Shown here: piece after piece, positions 7,668 to 16,275 of the stretch
How the letters are laid out: each line of letters opens with the position of its first letter
Position numbering within the stretch: position 1 is the first letter of the stretch
Assembly: GCA_965220045.1 (NCBI GenBank)
Contig: OZ244803.1
Span: forward strand, 2,976,001 to 3,040,000
Length of the DNA: 64,000 nt
Source of the DNA: VXOZ01 sp965220045
Lineage (GTDB): Bacteria > Chloroflexota > UBA11872 > VXOZ01
Direction: 5' to 3'
Program-made: the position numbers and the translations under genes
The notes under the pieces: generated by a model
What the model saw: the letters and a program-made list of their open reading frames with translations, nothing else
Told to the model about the DNA's origin: nothing
Databases searched by the model: none

Positions 7668-9599
7668 GTGACCCAAGAGCAGCGGTTGGCCTACATCGGC
7701 ATAATGATCGCGCTCTTTCTGGCCGCGCTCGACCAGACGATCGTCACCACGGCTTTGCCGCGCATTACGGATGAGTTGGGCGGGCTGAACTACTACGCCT
7801 GGGTGGTATCGGCATATCTGCTCGCCTCCGTGCTCGGCCTGCCGCTTTTCGGCCGCCTGATCGAGATATTCCCTGCCAAGTGGGTGCTGCTGGCGGCGGT
7901 GGTCATCTTTCTGGCGGGATCGGTGCTCTCCGGCCTGGCGCCGAGTATTCAAGCGCTCATCGCCTTTCGCGCCTTGCAGGGCATCGGCGGTGGCGGCATC
8001 CTCGCCTTGACGGTCACGTTGATCGCGCTCCTGTTCCCCTCCCGCGAGCGAGGTCGCAGACAAGGGATGATGGGCGCCGTGTTCGGCATTTCCAGCGTGT
8101 TGGGGCCGTGGCTCGGCGGACTGCTGACCGACCTGCTCTCCTGGCGCTGGATCTTCTACATCAACGTGCCCGTAGGCGTGGTTGCCCTCATCTTCATTCT
8201 GGGGTACATGCCCAGGCTGCAGCCCGAACAGCGCGGCCGGTTCGACTTGCTGGGTGTACTGCTGCTGGCGCTATGGGTGGTGCCAATTGTGGTCGCGCTA
8301 TCTTTGGCCGGCACTTCCTACCCCTGGCTGTCGCCTCAGGTACTCGGCTTGGCTGGCTGCGCGGTCGCCGGCTTGCTACTTTTTCTCTGGTGGCAGGGCC
8401 GGAGCGCCGATCCACTGTTTCAGCTCAACCTGCTCCGCGCCAAGGTCTTTCGCTGGGCGGTGGTGGGCAGCTTCTTCTTTGGCGGCGCGTTTCTCGGCTC
8501 CATGGTCTTCTTGCCACTCTACCTCGTGCACGTGAAGGGCTTTTCAGCGACCAATTCCGGGCTTTCCATCACACCGCTGGTGCTGGGCGTCGTGGTGGGC
8601 AGCATTCTGGGAGGCCAGATTGCCAGCCGCACCGGCCGCTACAAACTCCCGCTCATAGCCTCGCTCTGCATCGGCATTGCTGCGTTTGCCGGCTTTGCCT
8701 TCAACCTGCACGTGGATACGCCGCTGTGGCAGGTGCTGCCCTTGATCGTATTGATTGGCCTCTGCTTGGGACCGTCGCTGCCGCTCTACACCCTGGCCGT
8801 GCAGAATGCGGTGCCCCGCAACCGTCTCGGGACCGCCACGGGCACGTTGCAGTTCGTGCGCCAACTGGGGTCCACGGCGTCAATCGCTCTTATGGGAACC
8901 GTGCTAGCCGCGACCATCGCGTCAACCGCTACGGCCCACTTGCCCGAGGAAATGCGCGGCCAGGTGGACGGCCTGCGACCGGGCGCAGAGGGCAACGTGG
9001 GCAGCGTGGCGGTCGACGTCCAGGAGCGCTATACGGCATTGGAGCAACGCGCCGTCGCCGCGCTCAATGGAGACGATGACGCGCGCAAGGCCGCGCTGGC
9101 AGACCCGGCGCTGCCGCCGGAGCTTGCGGCCCATCTGCAGCGCAATGCAGTTCGCGATCAGGTGCGGTTGCAATTGGTTCTATCGCTTCAGCAGATAGAG
9201 TCAGCGCTACAAGGCAACGCAGCCGCCTTGGAAGTTGCGTTGCAGAACCCGCTTCTCCCACCAGAGGTAAAAGCGCAGTTGACAGATCCGCCGGACGCGC
9301 TAGCCGCGCGAGAAGAACTGCTGGCGACTATCCGCGCGCGCCTCCAGACCGAAGAGGAAACGCTCGTCAACGCGGCAACCGCGGAGTTGGCTGCCCAAAT
9401 CCAAGCCATCCTGCGCAGCCGTGCCACCGAGGTTGGCGCACAACTCGCCGCCGCGCTCAATGCCGGCATCACCGCGGCTGTGCAACGCGTGTACGCCTTT
9501 GCGACTATGGTGATCTTCTTCAGTTTCCTCGCGGCGTTGCTGCTCCCCGACGTAGAGCTGGGCGGCGCATCGCCTACGCGTCGCGTTGATGAGTCGTAA
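7668..9599 (+). CDS. MFS multidrug exporter (DHA2/EmrB-QacA type) with enlarged last loop
   Basis: The first 430 residues form a 14-helix MFS exporter core. Motif C-like 'ALDQTIVTTALPRITDELG' is in helix 1, 'RALQGIGGGGILALTVTLIALLFP..RGR' gives motif A/B, and 'GPWLGGLLTDLLSWRWIFYINVPVG' is the family signature. The stretch between the last two helices, about residues 430-610, is a long hydrophilic, Ala/Leu/Glu-rich helical insert containing a repeated 'DP/NP-x-LPPE' motif; the final helix 'MVIFFSFLAALLLP' follows. Most DHA2 proteins are about 480-520 residues, so the insert adds roughly 130. The GTG at 7668 has AGAGGAAGAG just upstream and removes a non-membrane leader starting at 7602. It probably extrudes drugs or amphiphiles by proton antiport. 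Confidence 0.88.
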   Translation: MTQEQRLAYIGIMIALFLAALDQTIVTTALPRITDELGGLNYYAWVVSAYLLASVLGLPLFGRLIEIFPAKWVLLAAVVIFLAGSVLSGLAPSIQALIAFRALQGIGGGGILALTVTLIALLFPSRERGRRQGMMGAVFGISSVLGPWLGGLLTDLLSWRWIFYINVPVGVVALIFILGYMPRLQPEQRGRFDLLGVLLLALWVVPIVVALSLAGTSYPWLSPQVLGLAGCAVAGLLLFLWWQGRSADPLFQLNLLRAKVFRWAVVGSFFFGGAFLGSMVFLPLYLVHVKGFSATNSGLSITPLVLGVVVGSILGGQIASRTGRYKLPLIASLCIGIAAFAGFAFNLHVDTPLWQVLPLIVLIGLCLGPSLPLYTLAVQNAVPRNRLGTATGTLQFVRQLGSTASIALMGTVLAATIASTATAHLPEEMRGQVDGLRPGAEGNVGSVAVDVQERYTALEQRAVAALNGDDDARKAALADPALPPELAAHLQRNAVRDQVRLQLVLSLQQIESALQGNAAALEVALQNPLLPPEVKAQLTDPPDALAAREELLATIRARLQTEEETLVNAATAELAAQIQAILRSRATEVGAQLAAALNAGITAAVQRVYAFATMVIFFSFLAALLLPDVELGGASPTRRVDES

Positions 9600-9775
9600 C
9601 CGCCTTGCGCCGCGCTCAGAAAACCGAACCACAGCACGCATGATGCAGGCTCTTCACGGGAGCGCTGTACGCTGCCCCAACCAACGGCTTCAATCCCGCG
9701 GGCCGCGCGCGCTATCGGCGAAATCCGGACGGTGACTGAAGATGCGTGTGCTACAATTGGATAGGGAAACGCCAC

Positions 9776-9847
9776 GCCGACGTAGCTCAGTGGTAGAGCA
9801 ATGGTTTCGTAAACCATAGGCCGCCGGTTCAAATCCGGCCGTCGGCT
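9776..9847 (+). tRNA. trnT: tRNA-Thr (anticodon CGT)
   Basis: A complete cloverleaf of 72 bases: acceptor GCCGACG/CGTCGGC, D-arm GCTC/GAGC, anticodon stem ATGGT/ACCAT with loop TTCGTAA (anticodon CGT, reads ACG), and T-arm GCCGG-TTCAAAT-CCGGC. The 3' CCA is not encoded (CCC follows the discriminator T). A minus-strand reading frame through this locus is the tRNA read as protein. Confidence 0.96.
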
Positions 9848-10065
9848 CCCAAGGCACTGACAGGACTCGAGAAAGCAGCGCATTCGCCGGTCTCGTTGCG
9901 AGGCGCTGCTTCTTTGTTGTCGCTAGCAAGAGTGTTGCCGTTCGACCGGGCGGGAGAACTCTAGAAAGCACCGTGATGGAGCGCGTGATCGTGGCCGCGT
10001 CTATGGCGTTGAGACTGCTCGCATTTCGCGGCGCCGGCTGCGGTTTGCGGCGCTAGTCCGCTGTC

Positions 10066-10968
10066 ATGGCCTCATCATCTCAGGAGTCTAACCGCAACCC
10101 CGACGCCGGCATCATCGCGCTTGTGCTGCTGCTGGCGATGCTGTGGGGCGGCAACTCCGTCGCCATCAAGATCGGGCTGGAAGACTTTCCCCCACTGATG
10201 CTGGCCGGCTTACGCTTCATCATTGGGATCGCGGCCGTCACCGGCTGGGCACTGTTTCAGCGCGTACGAATCAGGATGGAACCCGGCGAATTCGTCCCGC
10301 TCATATACATATCGTTCATCTTCTTTATCCAGATCATCGCCCTCAACGTCGGCACGCACTACACCACCTCATCCCGTTCCATCGTGCTCAACAGCACGTA
10401 CCCGCTCTTCACCACTCTCCTGGCCCACTTCATGGTCCGGGGCGACCGGCTGACCGTGCTGAAGACGCTGGGAATTCTCCTAGCCTTCGTCGGCGTCACC
10501 GTGACGTACATGGAGAGCCTGAATCTGGCCTCGCGTGACTATCTCATCGGCGATACGGTGGTGCTGGCCAGCGGCGCCCTGTTGGGACTGAGGGTCGTGA
10601 CGACCAAGGTACTCGTGCAGAGCATTCACCCGTACCGCCTCCTGATCTGGTCGATGCTCTTCAGCCTGCCCTGGTTCTTCATCCTGAGTCTTATTTTCGA
10701 ACAGGGGTGGGAGTACCAGGTGTCGCTTTCCAGCGTCACGGCGATCCTCTACCAGGGCCTTGTGGTGGCGGGATTCTGCTTCGTGGCCTGGACGTCGATA
10801 CTGCGTCACTACCGCGCGAGCCGGCTGGTGGTGCTCTTCTTCGTAACTCCACTCTTTGGTGTGGTGCTGAGCAACGTGCTCTTGGGCGAAACGCTCGGCT
10901 TCGAACTGATCTCTGGCGCGGTCTTGGTGGCGGCCGGGATCTACCTGGTCAATCGCACGAAAGAGTGA
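10066..10968 (+). CDS. EamA/DMT-family transporter
   Basis: A 300-residue membrane protein with ten predicted helices in two EamA repeats. Repeat one begins 'GIIALVLLLAMLWGGNSVAIKIGLEDFPPLMLAGLRF', the family hallmark (W-G-x-x-x-x-x-K, then the 'P..L...R' motif). Repeat two contains 'ILRHYRASRLVVLFFVTPLFGVVLSNVLLGE', the mirrored hallmark. Such proteins export or import amino acids, sugars or metabolites, and the substrate cannot be read from sequence. It stands alone between a tRNA gene and a repeat element. The ribosome site before the ATG is weak. Confidence 0.9.
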   Translation: MASSSQESNRNPDAGIIALVLLLAMLWGGNSVAIKIGLEDFPPLMLAGLRFIIGIAAVTGWALFQRVRIRMEPGEFVPLIYISFIFFIQIIALNVGTHYTTSSRSIVLNSTYPLFTTLLAHFMVRGDRLTVLKTLGILLAFVGVTVTYMESLNLASRDYLIGDTVVLASGALLGLRVVTTKVLVQSIHPYRLLIWSMLFSLPWFFILSLIFEQGWEYQVSLSSVTAILYQGLVVAGFCFVAWTSILRHYRASRLVVLFFVTPLFGVVLSNVLLGETLGFELISGAVLVAAGIYLVNRTKE

Positions 10969-11012
10969 ACTTAGTAGGGCTAGGCTTGAAGTCTTTGCAT
11001 GTAGCGGTTCTT

Positions 11013-11283
11013 GTCATTCCTGTAAGTTTTGAGTAATCCTTTGACAGAATCACTTATTCGCTAGACAGAGTTGACGGTATATGTCATTCCGAGCGCAGCG
11101 AGGAATCTAGGGTTCACGTCGAGCGTGTTTGATGGGTTCAGTACTCTAGATTCCGCGAACAGGGTTCGACACTCCGCTGCGCTCCGTTCGGAATGACATA
11201 CGGAATAGTCATACTTGAAGTTGAAACCCCCGATTGCTCCTATAAAGTCTGTCAATGAATTACCTGACATTTACAGGAATGAC
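11013..11283. repeat. Nested inverted-repeat element, copy 2
   Basis: About 271 bp. Outer ends are GTCATTCCTGTAAGTTTTGA (left) and its imperfect reverse complement ending TTTACAGGAATGAC (right). The inner palindrome is GTCATTCCGAGCGCAGCGAG and the matching CGCTCCGTTCGGAATGACAT. It lies between the EamA gene and the TraR/DksA gene. The following 11284-11465 holds nothing I can call. Confidence 0.75.
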
Positions 11284-11465
11284 TTGTTTAGCGGAATGTG
11301 AGACTCCAGGTCCAGCGCTCTTTCTGCCAAATCCGACAGCGAAATACCTGGCATTTGCACTCCCCGACCTTCGCGGCAAGCGAGCCGTTCTCACTCCGTG
11401 CGGCAGACTAGGCGCGATTCACGTATGCCGCGCGGGGTAAACACAGACCGAAAGCCGACTGGGTG

Positions 11466-11511
11466 AAAAGAAAAAGCAAGGAGGAGGGTGACAGCTTCGT
11501 CACCCTCCTCC
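11466..11511 (-). terminator. Rho-independent terminator of the TraR/DksA gene
   Basis: A perfect 13-bp stem (GGAGGAGGGTGAC / GTCACCCTCCTCC) with loop AGCTTC at 11480-11511. Read on the minus strand it is followed by TTGCTTTTTCTTTT, a good U-tract. It lies about 75 bases after the stop at 11589. Confidence 0.85.
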
Positions 11512-11588
11512 CTACGGAGTGAGAGGGTAAGAGACAGCAGGTAAGATTCTGCTTCGCGAGCGCCGCTTACTCAGCGTGCGCCGCTTAC

Positions 11589-11975
11589 TTAGCGGGCACC
11601 GAACCAGGCGCGCTCGCGGCGGGCCTGGCACGGGACGCACAGCGTCGCTTCCGGCATGAACTCCAGGCGCTCTGCCGAGATGCCGCCTCCGCAGTCCTCG
11701 CAGACGCCGTACGTTCCGGCCTCGGCCTTTTGCCAGGCCTGATCAAATGCCTTCATGTCACGGCGCAAAACATCCAGCACCGCTTCTCGATCTTCCTGGA
11801 TGGCGACTTCCTGCGCCAGGTCCACGAAGTCGTCATCGTCAGCCGATGCATCGCTCCCGCGCTCACGTTCCCGCAAGTCGGTTGCGATTGAATTAGCGAG
11901 GAGCGATGCCAGGGCATCTCTTGCCTCTTGCAACCGCTGCACGCGGTCGACTCTTCGGTCGAGCTCTCTGGCCAT
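11589..11975 (-). CDS. TraR/DksA-type zinc-finger protein
   Basis: This 128-residue protein has an N-terminal coiled-coil helical part (residues 1-75) with an acidic loop, and a C-terminal Cys4 zinc finger 'CEDCGGGISAERLEF..LCVPC' (C-x2-C-x17-C-x2-C), as in DksA/TraR/YocK proteins. These bind the RNA polymerase secondary channel and can modulate stringent-response promoters. The start at 11975 is set by a perfect AAGGAGGT 7 bases upstream; the in-frame GTG at 11993 precedes that site. It is monocistronic, with its own terminator. Whether it contacts polymerase cannot be shown, because the coiled-coil tip has 'DADDDDFVD' rather than a strict DxxDxA. Confidence 0.87.
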   Translation of the reverse strand: MARELDRRVDRVQRLQEARDALASLLANSIATDLRERERGSDASADDDDFVDLAQEVAIQEDREAVLDVLRRDMKAFDQAWQKAEAGTYGVCEDCGGGISAERLEFMPEATLCVPCQARRERAWFGAR

Positions 11976-12152
11976 GGGTCGTACCTCCTTCACTGCTTTC
12001 CGACCGCCCCGTGGGCGGCTTCGATGTCAGCTTGGTTGTATGGGCTGGGTGGGTCCCGCTGTAGCTTCTTTGCTTTGGTTTTTCGCCCACCGGTTCGCAA
12101 TAGGATTTATTTCTGCCAGCATACCACCGGATATCAAGACTGTGAAGCGATT

Positions 12153-12228
12153 CTAAGGAACTTCTTAGGCTTTTGGCCAATTATTAAGGATATTCTTAGA
12201 AACAAGCTTCTAATTTACAAGCTATAAT
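12153..12228. promoter_or_regulatory. Paired 16-bp palindromes plus a TATAAT box in an AT-rich gap
   Basis: CTAAGGAACTTCTTAG (12153-12168) and TTAAGGATATTCTTAG (12184-12199) are near-identical palindromes whose centres are 31 bp apart, about three helical turns. A TATAAT follows at 12223-12228, without a clear -35. The whole gap 11976-12498 between the divergent TraR/DksA and oxidoreductase genes is AT-rich and otherwise empty. The layout resembles operators for a dimeric regulator, possibly serving either gene. Confidence 0.45.
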
Positions 12229-12498
12229 CTTTATAGTAATGGCTGTTTCTCAACTCGATGGTTGATTCTCTAAGTTTGCTGCTCACAAGGTTGCACATTT
12301 GCAGTCAAAGCCTTAAGGATGGCCGCACTCTTATCTTTCTTCTGCTCGTAACAATTGGCCCCGCTCAATCGACCGTTTTTCCCGCTCTGCCGACGGTAGC
12401 TGGCACTTCGGCATTCGCTCTAACTTTTGCAATGCCGTCTAGCGGCGCCAGGCGCAACGTGGCACAATGACCTACACCATCTGCGGAGTAAGCTTGCC

Positions 12499-13557
12499 AT
12501 GAGTACTTCTCGCCTTGCGGTTGCCGGTCTCGGTTCGTTTACGCAACGTGTGCTCCTGCCCGGGCTCCTGGCCTGCGAACAGGCGCACGTGGTGGCCGCC
12601 TTCACCCAGAGCCAACAGCGTGCCGAGGAGATGCGGGCCCACTATCCCGACCTACCAATCTACACAGACTACGCAGCGATGTTGGATGCGAGTGAGCCGA
12701 GCATCGTCTTAGTCGGCACGCCAAACGCCGCTCACGTGCCGATGACGCTCGAGGCGGCACAACGCGGCTGCCACGTCATCTGCGAGAAACCCCTGGCGCC
12801 CACCTTGCCGGGCGCCGAAGCGATGGCGGCGGCTGTCCGGCAAGCCGGGGTACGCACTGCCGTAAACTTCACCTTTCGCTCAATCGGCGCGGCGCGCTAC
12901 GCCCAGCATCTCTTGGCGGAAGGGCACGTGGGGCGCATCTCTCACGTCGCACTCCTCTACATGCAGGACATCCGGCATGGCGCAGACCGCCCCAAAATGT
13001 GGCGTATGGATGCTGAAATTGCCGGCGCTGGGGCGCTGGGAGACGTGGGCAGCCATGCCGTCGACTTGGTGCGGTGGTGGTGCGGCGAGTTTGCTAGTAT
13101 AGCAGGCCGCACCTATACGCACAACACGCAACGAGACGGCGGCGCGGTGAGCAACGAGGATACGGGCATCTTTGTGGCGCGCCTTGCTTCCGGTATGCCG
13201 GTGACATTGCACATCACTCAAGCGGCCGCCGGGCGTTCCAACTCGCTGCGGGTGGAAGTCTACGGCGAAGAAGGCAGCTTGGTATTCACCACAGAGCGCG
13301 GCGCCGAACCGACGGTTGAGGTTGCCAGACCTGGGGAGATTGGCTTTGCGGCCCTGCCGCTGCCCGCCGCATTCGACGTTGCCTACGAGGCATTCCCCGC
13401 CTATCACGCCGCGCGGCTGGTGGGCACCATTCTCGGCACGGACCACGTTGCGGACTTTGCCGACGGTTTGGCGGCGCAGCGCGTGATCGACGCCATGCAA
13501 CGGGCGGCGGCAGCAGATGCGTGGGTGGCGCTCCCGCCAGCCGGGAGTACGGCATAG
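12499..13557 (+). CDS. Gfo/Idh/MocA family oxidoreductase
   Basis: A 352-residue NAD(P)-dependent dehydrogenase of the sugar/inositol type. The Rossmann motif 'LAVAGLGSFTQRVLLPGL' is at residues 6-23, the cofactor-selective strand ends in 'AAFTQS', and the family's catalytic 'VICEKPLAPT' (E-K-P) is at about residues 95-104. The C-terminal sheet carries 'GGGALGDVGSHAVDLVRWW'-like residues (here G-A-G-A-L-G-D-V-G-S-H), where the His helps catalysis. The ATG at 12499 is chosen because homology begins there; upstream codons in frame look non-coding. The substrate is unknown. A membrane permease gene follows convergently. Confidence 0.9.
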   Translation: MSTSRLAVAGLGSFTQRVLLPGLLACEQAHVVAAFTQSQQRAEEMRAHYPDLPIYTDYAAMLDASEPSIVLVGTPNAAHVPMTLEAAQRGCHVICEKPLAPTLPGAEAMAAAVRQAGVRTAVNFTFRSIGAARYAQHLLAEGHVGRISHVALLYMQDIRHGADRPKMWRMDAEIAGAGALGDVGSHAVDLVRWWCGEFASIAGRTYTHNTQRDGGAVSNEDTGIFVARLASGMPVTLHITQAAAGRSNSLRVEVYGEEGSLVFTTERGAEPTVEVARPGEIGFAALPLPAAFDVAYEAFPAYHAARLVGTILGTDHVADFADGLAAQRVIDAMQRAAAADAWVALPPAGSTA

Positions 13558-13562
13558 ATCCG

Positions 13563-14744
13563 CTAGCCGCGTGAGGCTTCGGGCTCGGAGGGTGAAACGG
13601 CCTCGGCGGCATCGCTCTCAGCTATAGGCGCCCCGTCGCCAGACGGCTGTACGACTTCGCTCTCGTCCACCGCGGGTTCGGCTTCCTCACCCATCTGAGC
13701 GACAAGCCACGGCAGCAAGAGACGCATCACCAGCACTTGCATCGCTGCCATCAGCGGCACCGCAATCACGATGCCGAGAATGCCATAGAGTACGCCGCCT
13801 GCCAGCACGCCGACCATGACCAAGATGGGATGCAGTCCGACCGCGCGCTCCATCACCTTGGGAACGAGTATGTTGTTTTCTAGCTGTTGCACAATCACGA
13901 AGAGGATCGCCGTAGCGAGTGCAATCCAGGGCGAGATCGTGAACGCCACCAGTATTGCCGGTATCGCTCCCAGGAACGGACCGATGATGGGGATGATTTC
14001 CATCAGGCTGGCCCACGTCGCCAGGGCAAGCGGATAGGGCACGCCCAGCACAAAGAGGCCGACAAAGGTTACGGTGCCAATGAAGACCATCAAGATTACT
14101 TGTCCACGCACCCAGCCGCCGGCACGTTGTGAGAGTTCGGCCGCGATGCTGCGGACCGCCTCCGCTCGCCTTGGCGGCAGCAGTGCGATTACCGAGTGGT
14201 TAAACCGGTCCGTGGCGCTCATCCAGAAAAAGCCGATCACCAGCACTGAGACGATGCCAAACAGGAATCCAAATACCTGAAAAGGCACGGCAGCCAAGGT
14301 GCCGATGAGCTGGGTGATGGAACTGGTAACCGTGGTTCCAAGCTCGCGCACTTCGTCTTCGACCCCATAGGCGACCAAGGCCTGGTTGAGGCGCGGGACC
14401 GCGTCTTGTGCCCAGTCGGTGATTCTCACGGTTATGTCGTCTAATTCACGCACCTGCACGACAAGCGGTGGGATGAGAATCAGGCCCAGCCCCGTGAGCA
14501 CCAGCGCCAGCAGGAGATAGACGATCATCACGGCAACGCCGCGGGGGATCTTCCAGGTCTGGAGCTTATTGGCGATCGGTCGAATTGACTCCGCCAGCAG
14601 GATGCCCAGGAATAGCAGCACCAGCACGCTGACAATGCGTGAAGCAATGACGGCAATGAAGACCGCAAGCAACACCACGCCCGCACCGAGCAAGAAGCTC
14701 ATAGGCGTGATCTGGATTACGCGCGGTTCGGGAAGGTCATCCAT
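13563..14744 (-). CDS. AI-2E transporter family (PerM-type) membrane protein
   Basis: A 393-residue protein with an N-terminal helical hairpin 'FLLGAGVVLLAVFIAVIASRIVSVLVLLFLGILLAESIRP', a central soluble section (about residues 100-160), and then four to five C-terminal helices including 'LALATWASLMEIIPIIGPFLGAIPAILVAF', the most conserved part of the AI-2E_transport family. Members include exporters of autoinducer-2 and Na+/H+ antiporters. The name should not be taken as function. The last 40 residues are acidic and hydrophilic. It is convergent with the oxidoreductase gene, with a 5-base gap. Confidence 0.88.
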   Translation of the reverse strand: MDDLPEPRVIQITPMSFLLGAGVVLLAVFIAVIASRIVSVLVLLFLGILLAESIRPIANKLQTWKIPRGVAVMIVYLLLALVLTGLGLILIPPLVVQVRELDDITVRITDWAQDAVPRLNQALVAYGVEDEVRELGTTVTSSITQLIGTLAAVPFQVFGFLFGIVSVLVIGFFWMSATDRFNHSVIALLPPRRAEAVRSIAAELSQRAGGWVRGQVILMVFIGTVTFVGLFVLGVPYPLALATWASLMEIIPIIGPFLGAIPAILVAFTISPWIALATAILFVIVQQLENNILVPKVMERAVGLHPILVMVGVLAGGVLYGILGIVIAVPLMAAMQVLVMRLLLPWLVAQMGEEAEPAVDESEVVQPSGDGAPIAESDAAEAVSPSEPEASRG

Positions 14745-15290
14745 AGCGTCTCTGCAAGGCAGAATAGCACGCCGTTAATTCTCTCTGCAATGCGCGCCTG
14801 TCGCGTCTCCCCGGCCTCTCTCTTTAGCGCTTGGCAAGTACTCAGCTTGCGAGCTTGCGGCTAGACGGAATATCGTCTTCTCCCGTCTGCCCATCCACTG
14901 CAAGGCAAGTCCTTTTTCCACTGCTTTACACACGCCGCGTCATACTCCAGGCGGGTCCGAATTCTCAACCTCTCCATGTGTCACCATGGCCAAAGTGGAT
15001 ATAATACATATGTGTTATCTCTGAAGTGTTATGTGTTCTAGAATTGTCGTGCTTGTCGTGGTGCAATGAACTGCAGACACACTGTTCTTGGGCATACGGA
15101 GACAGGGGAGTGAAGTGTGTAGAGCCTCTGCCATTGGGACTTCGCCGGATAGCGGCGCGGTTTCTCGCCGCAGCAGCCGCTTGCGGAGCACCGCGCGCCG
15201 GTCACGCCATGCGACTGCCCGAACTCTCTCCAGTTCAACCCGCATGCAAAAGCAACGAGACATCCGACGTGCCTGCCGGAGGTCTAACCG
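14745..15290. other. Intergenic region before comEA
   Basis: A 546-base gap with no coding region I can support. A TATAAT lies at 15000-15005 in an AT-rich patch, and TGTGTTATC / AAGTGTTATG form a loose direct repeat just after it. The rest is GC-rich and featureless, so a long leader for the comEA gene is possible. Confidence 0.35.
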
Positions 15291-15908
15291 GTGCTAGACG
15301 GTGAGCAACAGCCGCTGAAGGGAACTGGGCCGGACGAGCCCGCCGGACCACCGCATTGGCTTGAGAGGCACCGCTTGAGCATTGTGCTCATGCTGGTGGT
15401 GCTCACGGCGGTCGCCCTGGGACTCTACGCCCTGCAACTGCGCAACACGGCGCCGATCAGCATTACGCCGGTGCAGACGGAGTTGCGCGACATCAAGGTG
15501 TACATCACCGGCGCCGTGGCGCAACCGGGAGTCTATGCCGCCACGTCCGGCGAGCGCATCGGCGACGTGGTGGCACGGGCAGGGGGCCTCACGGCGGAGG
15601 CCGATCCCGTGGCGATCAATCTGGCCCGCCGCACCCGCGACGAGATGCACATCCACGTTCCGTTTAAGGGAGATGAGGCGCAGGCGGCTGCGTCGGGCAC
15701 GGGTCCGTCTCCTCTCAGACCGCTCAACCTGAACACCGCGACGCAGCGGGAACTGGAAGCGCTGCCCGGCATCGGCGAGGTGACGGCACGCCGGATCATT
15801 GCCTCCCGCGACGCCGACGGCGCTTTCGCAACCGTGGACGATCTGCGCCGCGCGGGCGTGCGCGAATCCGTCATCGAGCAGATCCGCAGTCTGGTCGTCG
15901 CTGAATAA
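15291..15908 (+). CDS. comEA: ComEA-type competence DNA-binding protein
   Basis: ComEA binds incoming double-stranded DNA at the cell surface during natural transformation. The 205-residue protein has one N-terminal membrane anchor ('LSIVLMLVVLTAVALGLYAL', residues 29-48), a SLBB domain ('IKVYITGAVAQPGVYAATSGERIGDVVARAGG', about 66-98), and a C-terminal helix-hairpin-helix pair ('LNLNTATQRELEALPGIGEVTARRIIASR'). A GGAGGT lies 8 bases before the GTG start. No comEC follows, so the other competence genes must be elsewhere. Confidence 0.93.
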   Translation: MLDGEQQPLKGTGPDEPAGPPHWLERHRLSIVLMLVVLTAVALGLYALQLRNTAPISITPVQTELRDIKVYITGAVAQPGVYAATSGERIGDVVARAGGLTAEADPVAINLARRTRDEMHIHVPFKGDEAQAAASGTGPSPLRPLNLNTATQRELEALPGIGEVTARRIIASRDADGAFATVDDLRRAGVRESVIEQIRSLVVAE

Positions 15909-15963
15909 GAGCTGCGCACTTCCACTCGCGGAAACGCCCCCATAGCCCAGACCTACCGGCAAA

Positions 15964-16103
15964 GAGACTCCCTCTCCCTGGGAAGACCTCTGCACAACCC
16001 GGAGCACAACCGGAATTGACCCCCTCCCTGGGGAGACTTTGTAAATCCCACCTGCTGATGAAAAGACTCCCTCTCCCTGAGGGAGAGGGCCGGGGTGAGG
16101 GGG
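15964..16103. repeat. REP-like repeats of the CCCTCTCCC family
   Basis: Three imperfect copies of GACTCCCTCTCCCTGRGGAG. The last (16064-16103) is a full hairpin, CCCTCTCCCTGAGGGAGAGGG followed by CCGGGGTGAGGGG (two pieces of one run). The same family recurs at 54261-54298 and, split by an IS, at 58222-59526. The gap 15909-16275 holds no gene. Confidence 0.7.
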
Positions 16104-16275
16104 GATTCCCGCCGTTACCGCCTATGTCTGCCTCCGCGGAGCGCAAGCAAAACCCTTGATTGGAAATCTGCATGCCCGCAAGCTAACGGGCGGAGTGGTG
16201 TACTATCTGAGGTAACATGTCATCAATTCGCACATAATCTTCAGATTGCCAATGACAAGGGAAGAGAGTTTTCCC

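Noticed and set aside
9188..9883. A 231-residue minus-strand frame overlapping the exporter end and the tRNA
   Set aside because: Its N-terminal part is the translated complement of tRNA-Thr (it contains NRRPMVYETIALPLS, a known artefact), and the remainder is antisense to the exporter gene.
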